Shown here in pieces: positions 25,460 to 35,271 of a stretch of 64,000 bases of DNA. The stretch is taken from assembly GCA_040429635.1 (NCBI GenBank), contig CP158972.1, positions 3,417,501 through 3,481,500 on the forward strand. The letters run 5' to 3'. This DNA comes from Tamlana crocina (GTDB lineage Bacteria > Bacteroidota > Bacteroidia > Flavobacteriales > Flavobacteriaceae). The notes beneath the pieces were generated by a model. It worked only from the letters and a program-made list of their open reading frames with translations, made no database searches and was not told the DNA's origin. The position numbers and the translations under genes were made by a program. Within the stretch, counting starts at the first letter, position 1, and each line of letters opens with the position of its first letter.

Positions 25460-27607
25460 TTGAGAAAGAACCTTCAACATATTGAATTAAAATCTGAATC
25501 CGGAAAACAAAAACCGGAAACTTCAACCTTTCAAACAGCCGAAGGAATCGGGGTGAAATCGGTGTATTCAAAAAAAGATATTGAAGGTTTAGCTCATTTA
25601 AACTTTGCTGCAGGCATCACACCAAATCTCCGCGGGCCATACAGCACCATGTACGTGGGCAGACCTTGGACGATAAGGCAATACGCCGGGTTTTCAACGG
25701 CTGAAGAAAGTAACGCTTTTTACCGACGAAATTTGAAGGGCGGACAAAAGGGCCTTTCCGTAGCCTTCGACCTTGCCACCCACCGCGGATACGACAGCGA
25801 CCACGAGCGAGTAGTAGGTGATGTAGGAAAAGCTGGTGTTGCTATCGATACGGTAGAGGACATGAAAATACTTTTTGACCAAATTCCGTTGGATAAAATG
25901 AGCGTTTCCATGACCATGAACGGTGCCGTTTTACCCATCATGGCTTTTTATATCGTCGCTGCTGAAGAACAAGGTGTTAAGCCCGAAGATTTGGCCGGCA
26001 CCATACAAAACGATATTTTAAAGGAATTCATGGTGCGGAACACTTACATTTATCCGCCTTCGCCATCCATGAAAATCATTTCAGATATTTTTGAATACAC
26101 CAGCAAACATATGCCGAAATTCAACAGTATAAGTATTTCAGGCTACCACATGCAAGAAGCCGGTGCCACCTGCGATATCGAATTGGCATACACTTTGGCC
26201 GATGGTTTGGAATACATCAAAACCGGACTGAAAGCTGGATTAAACATTGATGATTTTGCGCCGCGCCTCTCCTTCTTTTGGGGCATTGGCATGAACCATT
26301 TTATGGAAATTGCCAAAATGCGTGCCGCACGCATGCTTTGGGCTAAATTGGTAAAACCATTCAATCCTAAAAACGAAAAATCGCTGTCGTTACGTACCCA
26401 TTGCCAAACATCGGGCTGGAGCTTAACCGAACAAGACCCGTTCAATAACGTGGCACGAACTACCATTGAAGCCGCTGCTGCTGTTTTTGGAGGCACTCAA
26501 AGTTTGCATACCAATGCGCTGGATGAAGCCATTGCGCTACCAACCGATTTCTCGGCTCGAATTGCGCGAAACACACAGCTATTTTTACAGAAAGAAACCC
26601 AAATCACAAAAACGGCCGACCCTTGGGCGGGAAGCTTTTACGTTGAAAAACTAACACACGATATTGCCAAAAAAGCGTGGAAACTCATTGAAGAAGTCGA
26701 AGATTTAGGCGGTATGACCAAAGCCATTGAAGCCGGAATTCCTAAACTCCGCATTGAAGAAGCTGCTGCCCGAAAACAGGCCAGAATCGATTCTGGGAAG
26801 GATATTATTGTTGGCGTGAACCAATACGAACCCGACCACGAAGCACCCATATCTATTTTGGAAGTGGACAACCAAACGGTACGAAACCAACAAATTGAAC
26901 AGTTAAACCACATTAAATCTTCACGAAATTCAAAAAAAGCGGAAGACGCTTTATTGAAATTGACCGAAGCTGCAGACGCTTGGCTAAAATCAAAAGATTC
27001 CCTTTTGCAAGGGAATAATAATTTACTAGCTTTAGCAGTGGAAGCGGCTAAGGAACGGGCTACCCTTGGCGAAATCAGTTTGGCTTTGGAAACCGTGTTT
27101 GGTAGGCACCAAGCTCAAATAAAATCATTTTCAGGCGTGTACAGCAAAGAGATAAAAGACGACGACAGTTTTAAAAAGGCACAGCAAATGGCCGACGCGT
27201 TTGCCGAACAAGAAGGCCGGCGCCCCCGAATTATGATTGCCAAAATGGGACAGGACGGCCACGACCGCGGGGCAAAAGTAGTCGCCACTGGGTATGCCGA
27301 TGTGGGCTTTGATGTTGATATTGCTCCACTGTTTCAAACCCCAAAGGAAGTTGCCAAACAAGCCGTTGAAAACGATGTGCATATTTTGGGGATTTCGTCG
27401 CAAGCAGCTGGACACAAAACTCTCGTTCCGCAGGTGATTGAAGAATTAAAAACTTACGGCCGAGAGGATATTTTAGTTATTGTTGGCGGGGTGATTCCAA
27501 AGCGCGACTACCAATTTTTATTTGATGCCGGAGTAGTTGCTGTATTTGGTCCAGGCACAAAAATAAGTGATGCCGCCGTGCAAGTTTTGGAAATTTTAAT
27601 GGATTAA
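25460..27607 (+). CDS. scpA: Methylmalonyl-CoA mutase large subunit
   Basis: The 715-residue catalytic subunit carries the TIM barrel ([37 protein letters not shown]) and the C-terminal cobalamin domain with the His-on motif [20 protein letters not shown] and [11 protein letters not shown]. The start is TTG at 25460: the preceding in-frame codon positions are TAA (the stop of the lipoprotein gene) and AAT, and the first ATG lies about 60 residues inside conserved sequence. The TTG follows the upstream stop by 3 bases, so translation may depend on ribosomes finishing the lipoprotein. It functions in propionate metabolism or anaplerosis from succinyl-CoA. Confidence 0.96.
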   Translation: MRKNLQHIELKSESGKQKPETSTFQTAEGIGVKSVYSKKDIEGLAHLNFAAGITPNLRGPYSTMYVGRPWTIRQYAGFSTAEESNAFYRRNLKGGQKGLSVAFDLATHRGYDSDHERVVGDVGKAGVAIDTVEDMKILFDQIPLDKMSVSMTMNGAVLPIMAFYIVAAEEQGVKPEDLAGTIQNDILKEFMVRNTYIYPPSPSMKIISDIFEYTSKHMPKFNSISISGYHMQEAGATCDIELAYTLADGLEYIKTGLKAGLNIDDFAPRLSFFWGIGMNHFMEIAKMRAARMLWAKLVKPFNPKNEKSLSLRTHCQTSGWSLTEQDPFNNVARTTIEAAAAVFGGTQSLHTNALDEAIALPTDFSARIARNTQLFLQKETQITKTADPWAGSFYVEKLTHDIAKKAWKLIEEVEDLGGMTKAIEAGIPKLRIEEAAARKQARIDSGKDIIVGVNQYEPDHEAPISILEVDNQTVRNQQIEQLNHIKSSRNSKKAEDALLKLTEAADAWLKSKDSLLQGNNNLLALAVEAAKERATLGEISLALETVFGRHQAQIKSFSGVYSKEIKDDDSFKKAQQMADAFAEQEGRRPRIMIAKMGQDGHDRGAKVVATGYADVGFDVDIAPLFQTPKEVAKQAVENDVHILGISSQAAGHKTLVPQVIEELKTYGREDILVIVGGVIPKRDYQFLFDAGVVAVFGPGTKISDAAVQVLEILMD

Positions 27608-27630
27608 GAATATTCAATTAGAATCGTTCC

Positions 27631-28977
27631 TTATTTTACCACTATTTTTTCACTATACCCTTCACTGGTTACGAACAGATATACACCTTTGCCAATATTT
27701 CCGATATTAATCTTGGAACCATTCAAACTTCCATTGTTATGGTTACCGAACAAAACTACCCCTCCCGTAAGGTTGTAAAGTTTCCAATCGAAAGAAATTG
27801 CTTCCGAATTTATATTAATGATATCGGTTGCTGGGTTTGGATGTACCATTATTTGTTGCGTAAAATCCCTTTTTGTTACCTTTAACGTGCCGGTGTTTGT
27901 CGTGTACAAAATATACCTGAACATAGCGTAAAACTGCCCACCAATATCAAAAAAGCTTTTTCCCATAAAAGGGCCGCCCCCCACTATACCTGAGACATCA
28001 CCATGTTTAAAAAGCACATTCTCTGTATTAGAATACAAATACCTTGGCGAGTCCTCAAAACCGGGAAAATAATAAGTAACAATAACATCATTATTTGTCG
28101 CATAAATATTTGATATTAAATTTGTTTCGCCTTCAACATTTCCCAATTCGCCCGCATTGGTTTTCACCCAAGTAGCGCCTTCATCTTCAGAAACATAAAC
28201 ATCGGTTGTATTGGCATCGGTGCTCCCCGCGCCATAAAACAATTTATCTCGATTATTCGACACTAAAAAACCGCCTTCAAAATTATTCGGCAGACCTGCT
28301 TTTGAAATGGGTTGCCACGTTTCTCCAAAATCGGTTGACTTCGTTATTTTTTCATTTTGGTTGCTTACATAACCCTGATTTAGTGCATACCACGTATTTC
28401 CGATGGAGGTAAAAGCGGTGTGGATATTATAGTAGTCATTCGGGTAAGTTTTCAAGGTTTTCCAAACCCCATCACCAACTTTTTTATAATAGGCAAAATT
28501 AGAAGCGCTCGTATTGTACGCTACAATATAGTCTTCACTCAATTTTGCTAACACAAAGGCATCTTTATACTCCGGATCGGTTGAAGCCGTATATTTACCT
28601 GGCAAACCATCGCTATCCAAAACCCATGTACTACCGTTGTCGGTTGAATAATAGTATTTATAACCTAAGTTTGAATTTACAGCAGCGTACATTCTGCCTT
28701 TTACTCCCAAAAACTGAACGACTTGTTCTTTGTTAGATGTGTTAGTGAAAATAGGCGAAGGAGAACTCCAGGTGTTACCTTTATCTGTTGAAAATATGAA
28801 ATTATTATAATACTGTACGCCATCATTTCCTGATGCAAAAATCGTTTCATTTAGATAGCCGTAAACAATAGCACTTTTAAATATTTCTTCTGGATTATCG
28901 GGCAAAGTAGAGGTCCATTTTTGTGCATTTAAATTTATGGCTAAAACAAGAATAATCAGGGTAATTTTCAATTTCAT
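27631..28977 (-). CDS. Secreted BNR/Vps10-like propeller protein with type IX sorting tail
   Basis: The 448-residue protein has a signal peptide (ILVLAINLNAQ) and repeated Asp-box motifs of a beta-propeller (STDKGNTWSSP, STDNGSTWVLDSD, STDFGETWQPISK, SEDEGATWVKTN). The last 70 residues (VHPNPATDIININSEA ... YSEKIVVK) form a type A T9SS C-terminal sorting domain, so the protein is exported across the outer membrane by the gliding-linked type IX system. No catalytic residues of sialidase are evident, so a binding or adhesive role is as likely as enzyme activity. The gene stands alone, convergent with the mutase operon. Confidence 0.9.
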   Translation of the reverse strand: MKLKITLIILVLAINLNAQKWTSTLPDNPEEIFKSAIVYGYLNETIFASGNDGVQYYNNFIFSTDKGNTWSSPSPIFTNTSNKEQVVQFLGVKGRMYAAVNSNLGYKYYYSTDNGSTWVLDSDGLPGKYTASTDPEYKDAFVLAKLSEDYIVAYNTSASNFAYYKKVGDGVWKTLKTYPNDYYNIHTAFTSIGNTWYALNQGYVSNQNEKITKSTDFGETWQPISKAGLPNNFEGGFLVSNNRDKLFYGAGSTDANTTDVYVSEDEGATWVKTNAGELGNVEGETNLISNIYATNNDVIVTYYFPGFEDSPRYLYSNTENVLFKHGDVSGIVGGGPFMGKSFFDIGGQFYAMFRYILYTTNTGTLKVTKRDFTQQIMVHPNPATDIININSEAISFDWKLYNLTGGVVLFGNHNNGSLNGSKINIGNIGKGVYLFVTSEGYSEKIVVK

Positions 28978-29006
28978 GGCGGTTTATTTTAAATATTAAT
29001 AAAAAG

Positions 29007-29014
29007 CAAATCTA
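29007..29014 (-). promoter_or_regulatory. Candidate -7 box of the T9SS propeller gene
   Basis: On the minus strand TAGATTTG fits TAnnTTTG, about 30 bases before the ATG. A TTG lies 15 bases further upstream, shorter than the usual spacing. Confidence 0.45.
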
Positions 29015-29129
29015 TATTACACCCTAAAACAAAGGAATACGTAAAACATCGTATTTTTCAAAAAACCTCGATAAAAAACCAAACTTCTTTCTATTAACAT
29101 TTTCCATTTTTATTCCTAATAAATAATCG

Positions 29130-29137
29130 TATTTTTG
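29130..29137 (+). promoter_or_regulatory. Candidate -7 box before parA
   Basis: TATTTTTG fits TAnnTTTG and ends 24 bases before the parA ATG. The -33 element is not clear. Confidence 0.45.
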
Positions 29138-29161
29138 CTCTTCATCAAACCTAAATAATGA

Positions 29162-29926
29162 ATGGGTAAAATCATTGCAATTGCTAATCAAAAAGGTGGC
29201 GTAGGCAAAACTACTACTTCGGTGAATTTAGCAGCTTCACTCGGTGTTCTCGAAAAAAAAGTATTACTTATTGATGCCGACCCACAGGCAAATGCAACCT
29301 CAGGCATAGGCATAGATGTTGAGTCGGTTGAAATTGGAACCTATCAACTTTTAGAGCATTCCAACATTGCCAAGGAAGCCATTATCAAAACGGAAACGCC
29401 CAATTTGGATATTATTCCGGCCCACATCGATTTGGTTGCTATTGAAATTGAACTCGTTGATAAAGAACAACGGGAATACATGCTTAAAAAGGCACTGCAA
29501 CCCATAAAGGACGACTACGATTACATTTTAATTGATTGTGCGCCGTCATTGGGCTTGTTAACACTAAATGCCCTTACGGCTTCCAACTCGGTCATCATTC
29601 CCATTCAATGCGAATATTTTGCTTTGGAAGGTTTGGGCAAATTATTAAATACGATAAAAAGCGTTCAAAAAATACACAACTCTGAATTGGATATTGAAGG
29701 CTTACTATTAACCATGTACGATTCGCGCTTACGCCTATCTAACCAAGTGGTTGAAGAGGTTCAGAAACATTTTAACGATATGGTGTTCCAAACCATCATT
29801 CAACGAAATGTACGCTTAAGTGAGGCGCCTAGCTATGGCGAAAGTATTATCAATTACGACGCAAGCAGTAAAGGAGCCGATAATTATTTAAGTTTGGCAA
29901 AAGAAATCATCAATAAAAACTCCTAA
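29162..29926 (+). CDS. parA: ParA chromosome-partition ATPase
   Basis: The 254-residue Walker-type ATPase binds DNA non-specifically and moves ParB-bound origin regions. Deviant Walker A is KGGVGKTTT, switch regions are LLIDADPQANATSG and YDYILIDCAPSLGLLTLNAL. Length and motifs are those of chromosomal ParA (Soj). It is followed 3 bases later by parB, forming the normal parAB pair. No parS sequence was found by eye in the window. Confidence 0.96.
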   Translation: MGKIIAIANQKGGVGKTTTSVNLAASLGVLEKKVLLIDADPQANATSGIGIDVESVEIGTYQLLEHSNIAKEAIIKTETPNLDIIPAHIDLVAIEIELVDKEQREYMLKKALQPIKDDYDYILIDCAPSLGLLTLNALTASNSVIIPIQCEYFALEGLGKLLNTIKSVQKIHNSELDIEGLLLTMYDSRLRLSNQVVEEVQKHFNDMVFQTIIQRNVRLSEAPSYGESIINYDASSKGADNYLSLAKEIINKNS

Positions 29927-29929
29927 ATT

Positions 29930-30844
29930 ATGGCTAAGGCAACTAAGAAACAGGCTTTGGGTAGAGGTTTGTCGGCGCTATTAAAAGACCCGAATAACGA
30001 AATACAATCGGCGCAAGACACTAACGCCGACAAAGTTATTGGCAATATAGTTGAGCTAGATTTAGATTTTATTGAAGTAAACCCCTTCCAGCCACGAACC
30101 AATTTTAGCGAGGAATCGCTTCGCGAATTGGCTTCATCGGTAAAGGAACTCGGTATTATCCAGCCCATCACCGTTAGAAAAGTGGGACTGAACAAATACC
30201 AATTGGTTTCTGGTGAACGTCGATTTAGAGCTTCAAAATTATTGGGTCTGGAAACCATTCCGGCTTATGTTAGAATTGCGAACGACCAAGAATCTTTGGA
30301 AATGGCTTTGGTGGAAAACATCCAACGCCAAGATTTAGACCCGATTGAAATCGCCTTGTCATATCAAAGATTAATTGACGAAATCAACCTAACGCAAGAG
30401 CAAATGAGTGAACGCGTGGGCAAAAAACGCTCTACCATCACCAATTATCTGCGTTTGTTGAAATTGGACCCCATCATCCAAACTGGAATGCGTGATGGTT
30501 TTATCTCCATGGGTCACGGCCGCGCCTTAATCGCTGTTGAAGACCAAAGTGTTCAATTAGATATTTACGAAAAAATACTTTCGAACAAACTTTCGGTGCG
30601 CGAAACCGAAAATTTAATTCGAACTTACAACAATTCAGAAGAAATTGAAATCCCTGCCAAAAAAGCAGAAAAGGAAGAAATGCCAAAATTTGTTAAAAAA
30701 GGTATCGCGGCATTTTCTGAATACTTCGGGCACAAAATTGACGTTAAAGTCTCTAAGAACGGTAAAGGCAAAATAACCATTCCGTTCCATTCAGAAGAAG
30801 ATTTTAATCGTATAAAAAAACTCGTTCAAGGTGATTCCAAATAA
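29930..30844 (+). CDS. parB: ParB chromosome-partition protein
   Basis: The 304-residue protein begins with KKQALGRGLSALL, a typical ParA-contact tail. The CTPase/ParB domain holds NPFQPRTNF, SGERRFRASKLLGLETIPAY and ENIQRQDLDPIE, and a helix-turn-helix follows (LTQEQMSERVGKKRSTITNY). It loads at parS as a clamp. It follows parA by 3 bases and overlaps the next gene by 14, so the three are one operon. Confidence 0.96.
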   Translation: MAKATKKQALGRGLSALLKDPNNEIQSAQDTNADKVIGNIVELDLDFIEVNPFQPRTNFSEESLRELASSVKELGIIQPITVRKVGLNKYQLVSGERRFRASKLLGLETIPAYVRIANDQESLEMALVENIQRQDLDPIEIALSYQRLIDEINLTQEQMSERVGKKRSTITNYLRLLKLDPIIQTGMRDGFISMGHGRALIAVEDQSVQLDIYEKILSNKLSVRETENLIRTYNNSEEIEIPAKKAEKEEMPKFVKKGIAAFSEYFGHKIDVKVSKNGKGKITIPFHSEEDFNRIKKLVQGDSK

Positions 30845-31451
30845 ATTCCTGTGGGCAGGAACATTTGCTTTTTTATGGAGCCTTTCACTACTGGCACAAG
30901 ATACGCCTCCTGAACAGGAAGCTTTGCCCGAGCCCCTCGTTGCTGTCGATTCTATTTCGAAACCAGGCGTAGTCATCAATCCCCTAGCCCCTGCAAAAGC
31001 CGCATTTTTATCGGCCATTTTGCCTGGATTAGGACAAGCTTACAACAAAAAATACTGGAAAATCCCCATTGTTTACGGCGCCATTGGTACGGGCGTGTAT
31101 TTTTACATTAACAACAACAAAGAATATAACCGCTACCGCGATGCCTACAAAAGCCGATTGGCGGGTTTTGAAACCGACGAATTTTATTTTGACGGACAAG
31201 GCAATAAGCTCACCACGCCCAGAATCAGCACCGATAGGCTTGAAGATGCACAAAAATTTTACCGAAGAAACAAGGAAGTTTCTTTGCTAGTTACTTTCGG
31301 GCTTTATGCTCTAAACATTATCGACGCCAATGTTGATGCGCATTTAATGCAATATAATGTCGATGAAAACTTATCTTTGGCACCGCATTACCGATTTAAC
31401 GAAATAGATGCCACCAGTAATTTGGGGCTCACTTTAAACTTTAAATTTTAA
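30831..31451 (+). CDS. DUF5683 membrane protein
   Basis: The 206-residue protein has a signal peptide (FLWSLSLLAQ) and the segment AAFLSAILPGLGQAYNKKYW, followed by a membrane helix (YGAIGTGVYFYI) and the motif NNKEYNRYRDAYKSRLAGF. These mark the DUF5683 family of Bacteroidota, kept between parB and dapB in many flavobacteria. Function is unknown. It overlaps parB by 14 bases. Confidence 0.88.
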   Translation: MIPNKFLWAGTFAFLWSLSLLAQDTPPEQEALPEPLVAVDSISKPGVVINPLAPAKAAFLSAILPGLGQAYNKKYWKIPIVYGAIGTGVYFYINNNKEYNRYRDAYKSRLAGFETDEFYFDGQGNKLTTPRISTDRLEDAQKFYRRNKEVSLLVTFGLYALNIIDANVDAHLMQYNVDENLSLAPHYRFNEIDATSNLGLTLNFKF

Positions 31452-31482
31452 CTCGAAAGGAGTTTAAAACAGAATATAGAAT

Positions 31483-32184
31483 ATGAAAATAGCATTACTA
31501 GGATACGGAAAAATGGGAAAAACCATTGAACAAATTGCCCTTAATCGTGGGCACGAAGTGGTTTTAACCGTTGATAAAGATGACCATGATTACGATATTA
31601 CCCAAGCCGATGTAGCCATTGATTTTAGTATCCCGACAGTGGCTTTCAATAATATTTCAAACTGCTTGAACAACGGTGTTCCAGTGGTTTCTGGTACTAC
31701 CGGCTGGTTGGATAAATACAACGATGCCGTGGCTCTTTGTAAAGAAAACAAAGGTGCTTTTATCTATGCCTCAAACTACAGTTTGGGTGTAAACATCTTT
31801 TTTGAGCTGAACAAAACGTTGGCTAAAATGATGAGCGCTTTGAAACAGTACAACGTTTCAATGGAGGAAATTCATCACACTCAAAAACTGGATGCTCCTA
31901 GCGGAACGGCTATTTCTTTGGCAGAAGACATCATTTCAAACAATGCTAATTTTAACGAATGGAAACTCGATGAAAACGGAGAGGCCATCATCCCCATAAC
32001 AGCCAAACGTATAGCCGAAGTACCGGGCACGCACACTGTAAAATACGATAGCGAAGTAGATAGCATCACCATCGAGCATGTAGCGCATACCAGACAAGGT
32101 TTTGCCTTAGGCGCGGTTATCGCAGCCGAGTGGCTGGCCGACAAAACGGGTGTTTTCACCATGAACGATGTGCTTGGACTATAA
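31483..32184 (+). CDS. dapB: 4-Hydroxy-tetrahydrodipicolinate reductase
   Basis: DapB makes tetrahydrodipicolinate for lysine and peptidoglycan synthesis with NAD(P)H. The 233-residue protein has the Rossmann start ALLGYGKMGKTIEQIA, the region VVSGTTGWLDKY, the catalytic segment EEIHHTQKLDAPSGTA with the conserved His pair and Lys, and AHTRQGFALGAVIAAEWL at the end. It is a little shorter than the E. coli enzyme, as in other Bacteroidota. Confidence 0.96.
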   Translation: MKIALLGYGKMGKTIEQIALNRGHEVVLTVDKDDHDYDITQADVAIDFSIPTVAFNNISNCLNNGVPVVSGTTGWLDKYNDAVALCKENKGAFIYASNYSLGVNIFFELNKTLAKMMSALKQYNVSMEEIHHTQKLDAPSGTAISLAEDIISNNANFNEWKLDENGEAIIPITAKRIAEVPGTHTVKYDSEVDSITIEHVAHTRQGFALGAVIAAEWLADKTGVFTMNDVLGL

Positions 32185-32204
32185 TTATTAATGATAAATT
32201 AATA

Positions 32205-32561
32205 ATGACAAATGACCTAAAATCGAGAACAAAAAAGTTCGCCCACGATTGTGTTAAGCTAGCCATATCACTACCAAACACTTTCCTTGGCAATCATATT
32301 AAAGGTCAATTGATAAGATGCAGCACCTCTGTTGCGGCAAACTATAGAGCTACTTGTCTTGCTCAATCAAAAAGAAGCTTTATCTCCAAAATAAGCATTG
32401 TAATAGAAGAAGTAGATGAAAGTTACTTTTGGATTGAGTTTCTCGTTGATGAACAAATAATATCAAGAGAAAACTGTAAATCTTTGTTAAATGAAGCAAA
32501 TCAATTAACAAGAATTTTCATTTCATCCAGAAAAACTGCAAATTTGAATTCAAAAAATTAA
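32205..32561 (+). CDS. Four-helix-bundle protein of the 23S rRNA intervening-sequence family
   Basis: The start at 32205 (MTNDLKSRTKKF) is preferred over a longer frame that begins inside dapB. The 118-residue protein matches the S23/IVS-encoded helical bundle family: FAHDCVKLAISLPN, LIRCSTSVAANYRATCLAQS, FISKISIVIEEVDESYFWIE. Members occur inside rRNA intervening sequences and as scattered single genes in Bacteroidota; their role is not settled. AT-rich flanks with partly inverse sequence (32183-32210 and 32566-32597) suggest that it came as a small insertion between dapB and lepB. Confidence 0.85.
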   Translation: MTNDLKSRTKKFAHDCVKLAISLPNTFLGNHIKGQLIRCSTSVAANYRATCLAQSKRSFISKISIVIEEVDESYFWIEFLVDEQIISRENCKSLLNEANQLTRIFISSRKTANLNSKN

Positions 32562-32596
32562 TCAATTGTCATTGAACAATTATCAATAATAAAATT

Positions 32597-34171
32597 ATGA
32601 CGTGGTCTCAGTGGTTTATTTTCATTTTAATCATTCAAGTGATTCATGGTTTAGGCACTTGGAAATTATATATTAAAGCCGGCCGACAAGCCTGGGAAGC
32701 TTTTGTTCCCGTTTACAATGCGGTGGTTTTAATGAAGATTATTAACCGCCCTTGGTGGTGGATTTTTCTATTGTTTTTGCCCATTGTTAACCTGATTATG
32801 TTTCCGGTTATTTGGGTGGAGACTGCCAGAAGTTTTGGAAAAAACACCTATTTAGACACCTTTTTAGCGGTTATTACATTAGGCTTTTACAATTATTATT
32901 TGAATTATGCTGCCGATGTTACCCACGTAAAAGACCGTAGCCTACAACCCAAATCGGGTTCTGGAGAGTGGACCAGTTCCATTCTTTTTGCCATTGTGGC
33001 CGCCACGATTGTGCATACGTACTTTATTCAGCCGTTTACCATTCCGTCGTCTTCTTTGGAAAAATCATTGTTGGTGGGTGATTTCCTTTTTGTGAGCAAA
33101 TTCCATTACGGTGCCCGAGTACCCATGACCACCGTTGCTGCACCTATGGTACATGATACCATTCCGAAATTAGGAACAAAATCTTATTTATTCGACGACC
33201 ACAAAGGCAGCAATTCTTGGAAAAACAAATTACAACTGCCCTATTTGAGGCTACCAGGATTTGAAGATATTGAGCGTAACGACATTGTGGTTTTCAACCA
33301 ACCCGCCGATACGCTGTTGGATATGAACGATTTTCATCCCGACCGTAATTACTACAAACCTATCGACAAAAAAACCAATTTGGTGAAGCGTTGTGTGGGA
33401 GTAGCTGGCGACACTTTGGAAATCCGCGATGGTTATGTTTACATCAACGGAAAGCAAAATGAATTACCAGACCGGGCACATTTACAGTTTAGTTACTACG
33501 TGCAACCTAAAGCCAACCAGTTCAATCCTAAGTTTGTAAAGGAGCGTTATGATATTACCGATGGTTTCGGCATCATAAATAACCAAAACACTTACTATTT
33601 TTCGGCCATTTCAGATGAAGCTCTAGCGAAATTTAAAAACCATCCGAATGTGGTAAGCATCACACCCAACATCAAAGAAAAAGGTGTTCGCGACCCAAAT
33701 ATTTTTCCGCATCACCCCGATTATAATTGGAATGTAGACCAGTTTGGCCCACTGTACATTCCAGAGAAAGGTAAAACCATAAATATCAACCTCAACAATT
33801 TACCGCTTTACAAACGGGCGATTACCGAATACGAAGGCAACACGCTAGAAGTAAAAGGCAACCAAATTTTGATAAATGGCGAAATAACCGACCAATATAC
33901 TTTTAAACAAAACTACTATTGGATGATGGGCGATAACCGCCACAACTCTATCGATGCTAGGGCTTGGGGCTTTGTACCGTTCGACCACGTAGTTGGAAAA
34001 CCAGTATTCATTTGGATGAGTTGGGATGGTGCTAGTCCGCGTTGGGAGCGTTTCTTTACTACCGTTAGCGGCGAAGGCAAAGCCACTTCTTATCTCATTC
34101 CGTTTTTAATTTTATTAGCGGGATGGATTGGATTTAGCAAGTGGAGAAAACATAAAAAGGGAAATGGTTAA
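32597..34171 (+). CDS. lepB: Signal peptidase I with extra N-terminal membrane domain
   Basis: LepB cuts Sec signal peptides at the inner membrane. The 524-residue protein is longer than usual. It begins with a membrane domain of the DUF5684 kind (residues about 1-115, FVPVYNAVVLMKIINRPWWW). The S26 peptidase then follows: the catalytic Ser lies in PFTIPSSSLEKSLLVGDFLF and the Lys in KTNLVKRCVGVAGDTLEIRD. A long insertion is present before the final box YWMMGDNRHNSIDARAWGF. A last membrane helix (LIPFLILLAGWIGFSKW) ends the chain. This layout is normal for Bacteroidota. Confidence 0.95.
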   Translation: MTWSQWFIFILIIQVIHGLGTWKLYIKAGRQAWEAFVPVYNAVVLMKIINRPWWWIFLLFLPIVNLIMFPVIWVETARSFGKNTYLDTFLAVITLGFYNYYLNYAADVTHVKDRSLQPKSGSGEWTSSILFAIVAATIVHTYFIQPFTIPSSSLEKSLLVGDFLFVSKFHYGARVPMTTVAAPMVHDTIPKLGTKSYLFDDHKGSNSWKNKLQLPYLRLPGFEDIERNDIVVFNQPADTLLDMNDFHPDRNYYKPIDKKTNLVKRCVGVAGDTLEIRDGYVYINGKQNELPDRAHLQFSYYVQPKANQFNPKFVKERYDITDGFGIINNQNTYYFSAISDEALAKFKNHPNVVSITPNIKEKGVRDPNIFPHHPDYNWNVDQFGPLYIPEKGKTININLNNLPLYKRAITEYEGNTLEVKGNQILINGEITDQYTFKQNYYWMMGDNRHNSIDARAWGFVPFDHVVGKPVFIWMSWDGASPRWERFFTTVSGEGKATSYLIPFLILLAGWIGFSKWRKHKKGNG

Positions 34172-34197
34172 TCAGCTTTCCGTACATATGAAAAAAT

Positions 34198-34270
34198 AAA
34201 CTTTGCGTCTTTCGCACCTCTGCGAGAGCTTTAAGACATATTCTCGCAAAGGCCTAAGGCGCAAAGGTTT
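34198..34270. repeat. Imperfect inverted repeat of the TTTGCG type
   Basis: Two arms of about 30 bases, AAACTTTGCGTCTTTCG... and ...AGGCGCAAAGGTTT, face each other around a short loop. This resembles dispersed intergenic repeats of flavobacteria. It lies between lepB and the WbqC-like gene. Confidence 0.65.
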
Positions 34271-34299
34271 TCTATTGTTGAAACGCTATAGATAAATTT

Positions 34300-34923
34300 A
34301 TGAATATTCTTCTTCACCCCACATATTTCCCAAACATAGCTCATTTTGTCGCTATGGCAAAGGCTCGTGAGGTGACTTTTGAAATGGAAGATAATTTCGT
34401 AAAGCAGACCTACCGCAACCGCGCCTATATTTACGGTGCCAACGGGAAATTGGCGCTAAATATTCCTGTGGTGCATTCCCAAAAAAACCGTCAGAAATAC
34501 AAAGACGTTAAAATTTTTAACGAAGAAAACTGGCAAAGCCAACATTGGAAATCGCTTCTTTCCGCCTACCGTACCTCACCCTTTTTTGAATTTTACGAAG
34601 ACGAACTTCAACCTTTGTTTACCGAAAAGGCCGAGTTTATTTTAGACTTCAACTTAAAATGTTTTGAAACCATTTGCGATTGCTTGCAATTGGATGTAGA
34701 CATTGAAAAAACCGACACTTTTGAAAAGGAAATTATCGGCAAAACCGATGCTAGAAATTTGGTGAATGCCAAAAAAGAAATACCCCAAAATTTCGAGCAC
34801 TACACCCAAGTTTTTGGCGACAAACACGGGTTTATTCCAAATTTAAGTATTTTGGATTTATTATTTAACGAAGGTCCAAATGCTTTGAATTACTTAGAAT
34901 CCCAGAATCTAAATCTGAAATAA
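34300..34923 (+). CDS. WbqC-like family protein
   Basis: The 207-residue protein starts with LLHPTYFPNIAHFVAMA and has the conserved NRAYIYGANGKLALNIPVVH and WKSLLSAYRTSPFFEFYEDE stretches of the WbqC family. Members occur in polysaccharide clusters and beside lepB in Bacteroidota; the biochemical function is uncertain, with an acyl- or aminotransferase-like role proposed for some. The last base overlaps the next gene's ATG region (34923), so the two are probably translated together. Confidence 0.85.
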   Translation: MNILLHPTYFPNIAHFVAMAKAREVTFEMEDNFVKQTYRNRAYIYGANGKLALNIPVVHSQKNRQKYKDVKIFNEENWQSQHWKSLLSAYRTSPFFEFYEDELQPLFTEKAEFILDFNLKCFETICDCLQLDVDIEKTDTFEKEIIGKTDARNLVNAKKEIPQNFEHYTQVFGDKHGFIPNLSILDLLFNEGPNALNYLESQNLNLK

Positions 34924-35231
34924 TGCTTCAAAGCCTTGCCCATTACGGCTGTCATTTTTTATTGCCTTTGGCTGTAGCTCTCCTTTGGTACAAACCCCAA
35001 TGGAAAATAGCTTTTTTAATCATGGTTGCGGGAATTCTAATTGATTTAGACCATCTTTTGGCAACCCCTATTTTCGACCCCAATCGATGCAGCATCAACT
35101 TTCATCCGCTTCACACCTATTACGCTATGATTGTATATGTGGCTTTATTGTTTCCGAAGAAAACACGGCTCATTGGGTTGGGCTTGGTTATTCATATAAT
35201 CGCAGATGTTGTGGATTGCTCGTTTATGTAA
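34923..35231 (+). CDS. DUF6122 small membrane protein
   Basis: The 102-residue protein has three hydrophobic stretches and a histidine/aspartate-rich pattern: LAHYGCHFLLPLAVALLWY, AGILIDLDHLLATPIFDPNR, FHPLHTYYAMIVYVALLFP and LVIHIIADVVDC. The DLDHL and HPLH motifs resemble those of membrane metal-dependent hydrolases. It matches DUF6122 and follows the WbqC-like gene directly. Confidence 0.8.
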   Translation: MLQSLAHYGCHFLLPLAVALLWYKPQWKIAFLIMVAGILIDLDHLLATPIFDPNRCSINFHPLHTYYAMIVYVALLFPKKTRLIGLGLVIHIIADVVDCSFM

Positions 35232-35238
35232 CCCTTCC

Positions 35239-35271
35239 GTCCTTTAGGACACCTTCCCTTTCAAGGGAAGG
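35239..35271. repeat. Two adjacent small hairpins
   Basis: GTCCTTTAGGAC (35239-35250) and CCTTCCCTTTCAAGGGAAGG (35252-35271, a 9-bp perfect stem) lie just after the DUF6122 gene. They may end its transcript from either side but lack a strong T-run, and they look like dispersed flavobacterial repeat DNA. The rest of 35272-35458 holds no gene that I can support. Confidence 0.55.

Noticed and set aside
29130-31000. Replication origin or parS near parAB
   Set aside because: No palindrome of the parS type or DnaA-box cluster was seen.
34198-35271. CRISPR-like repeats
   Set aside because: The repeats are inverted pairs, not regularly spaced direct repeats with spacers.
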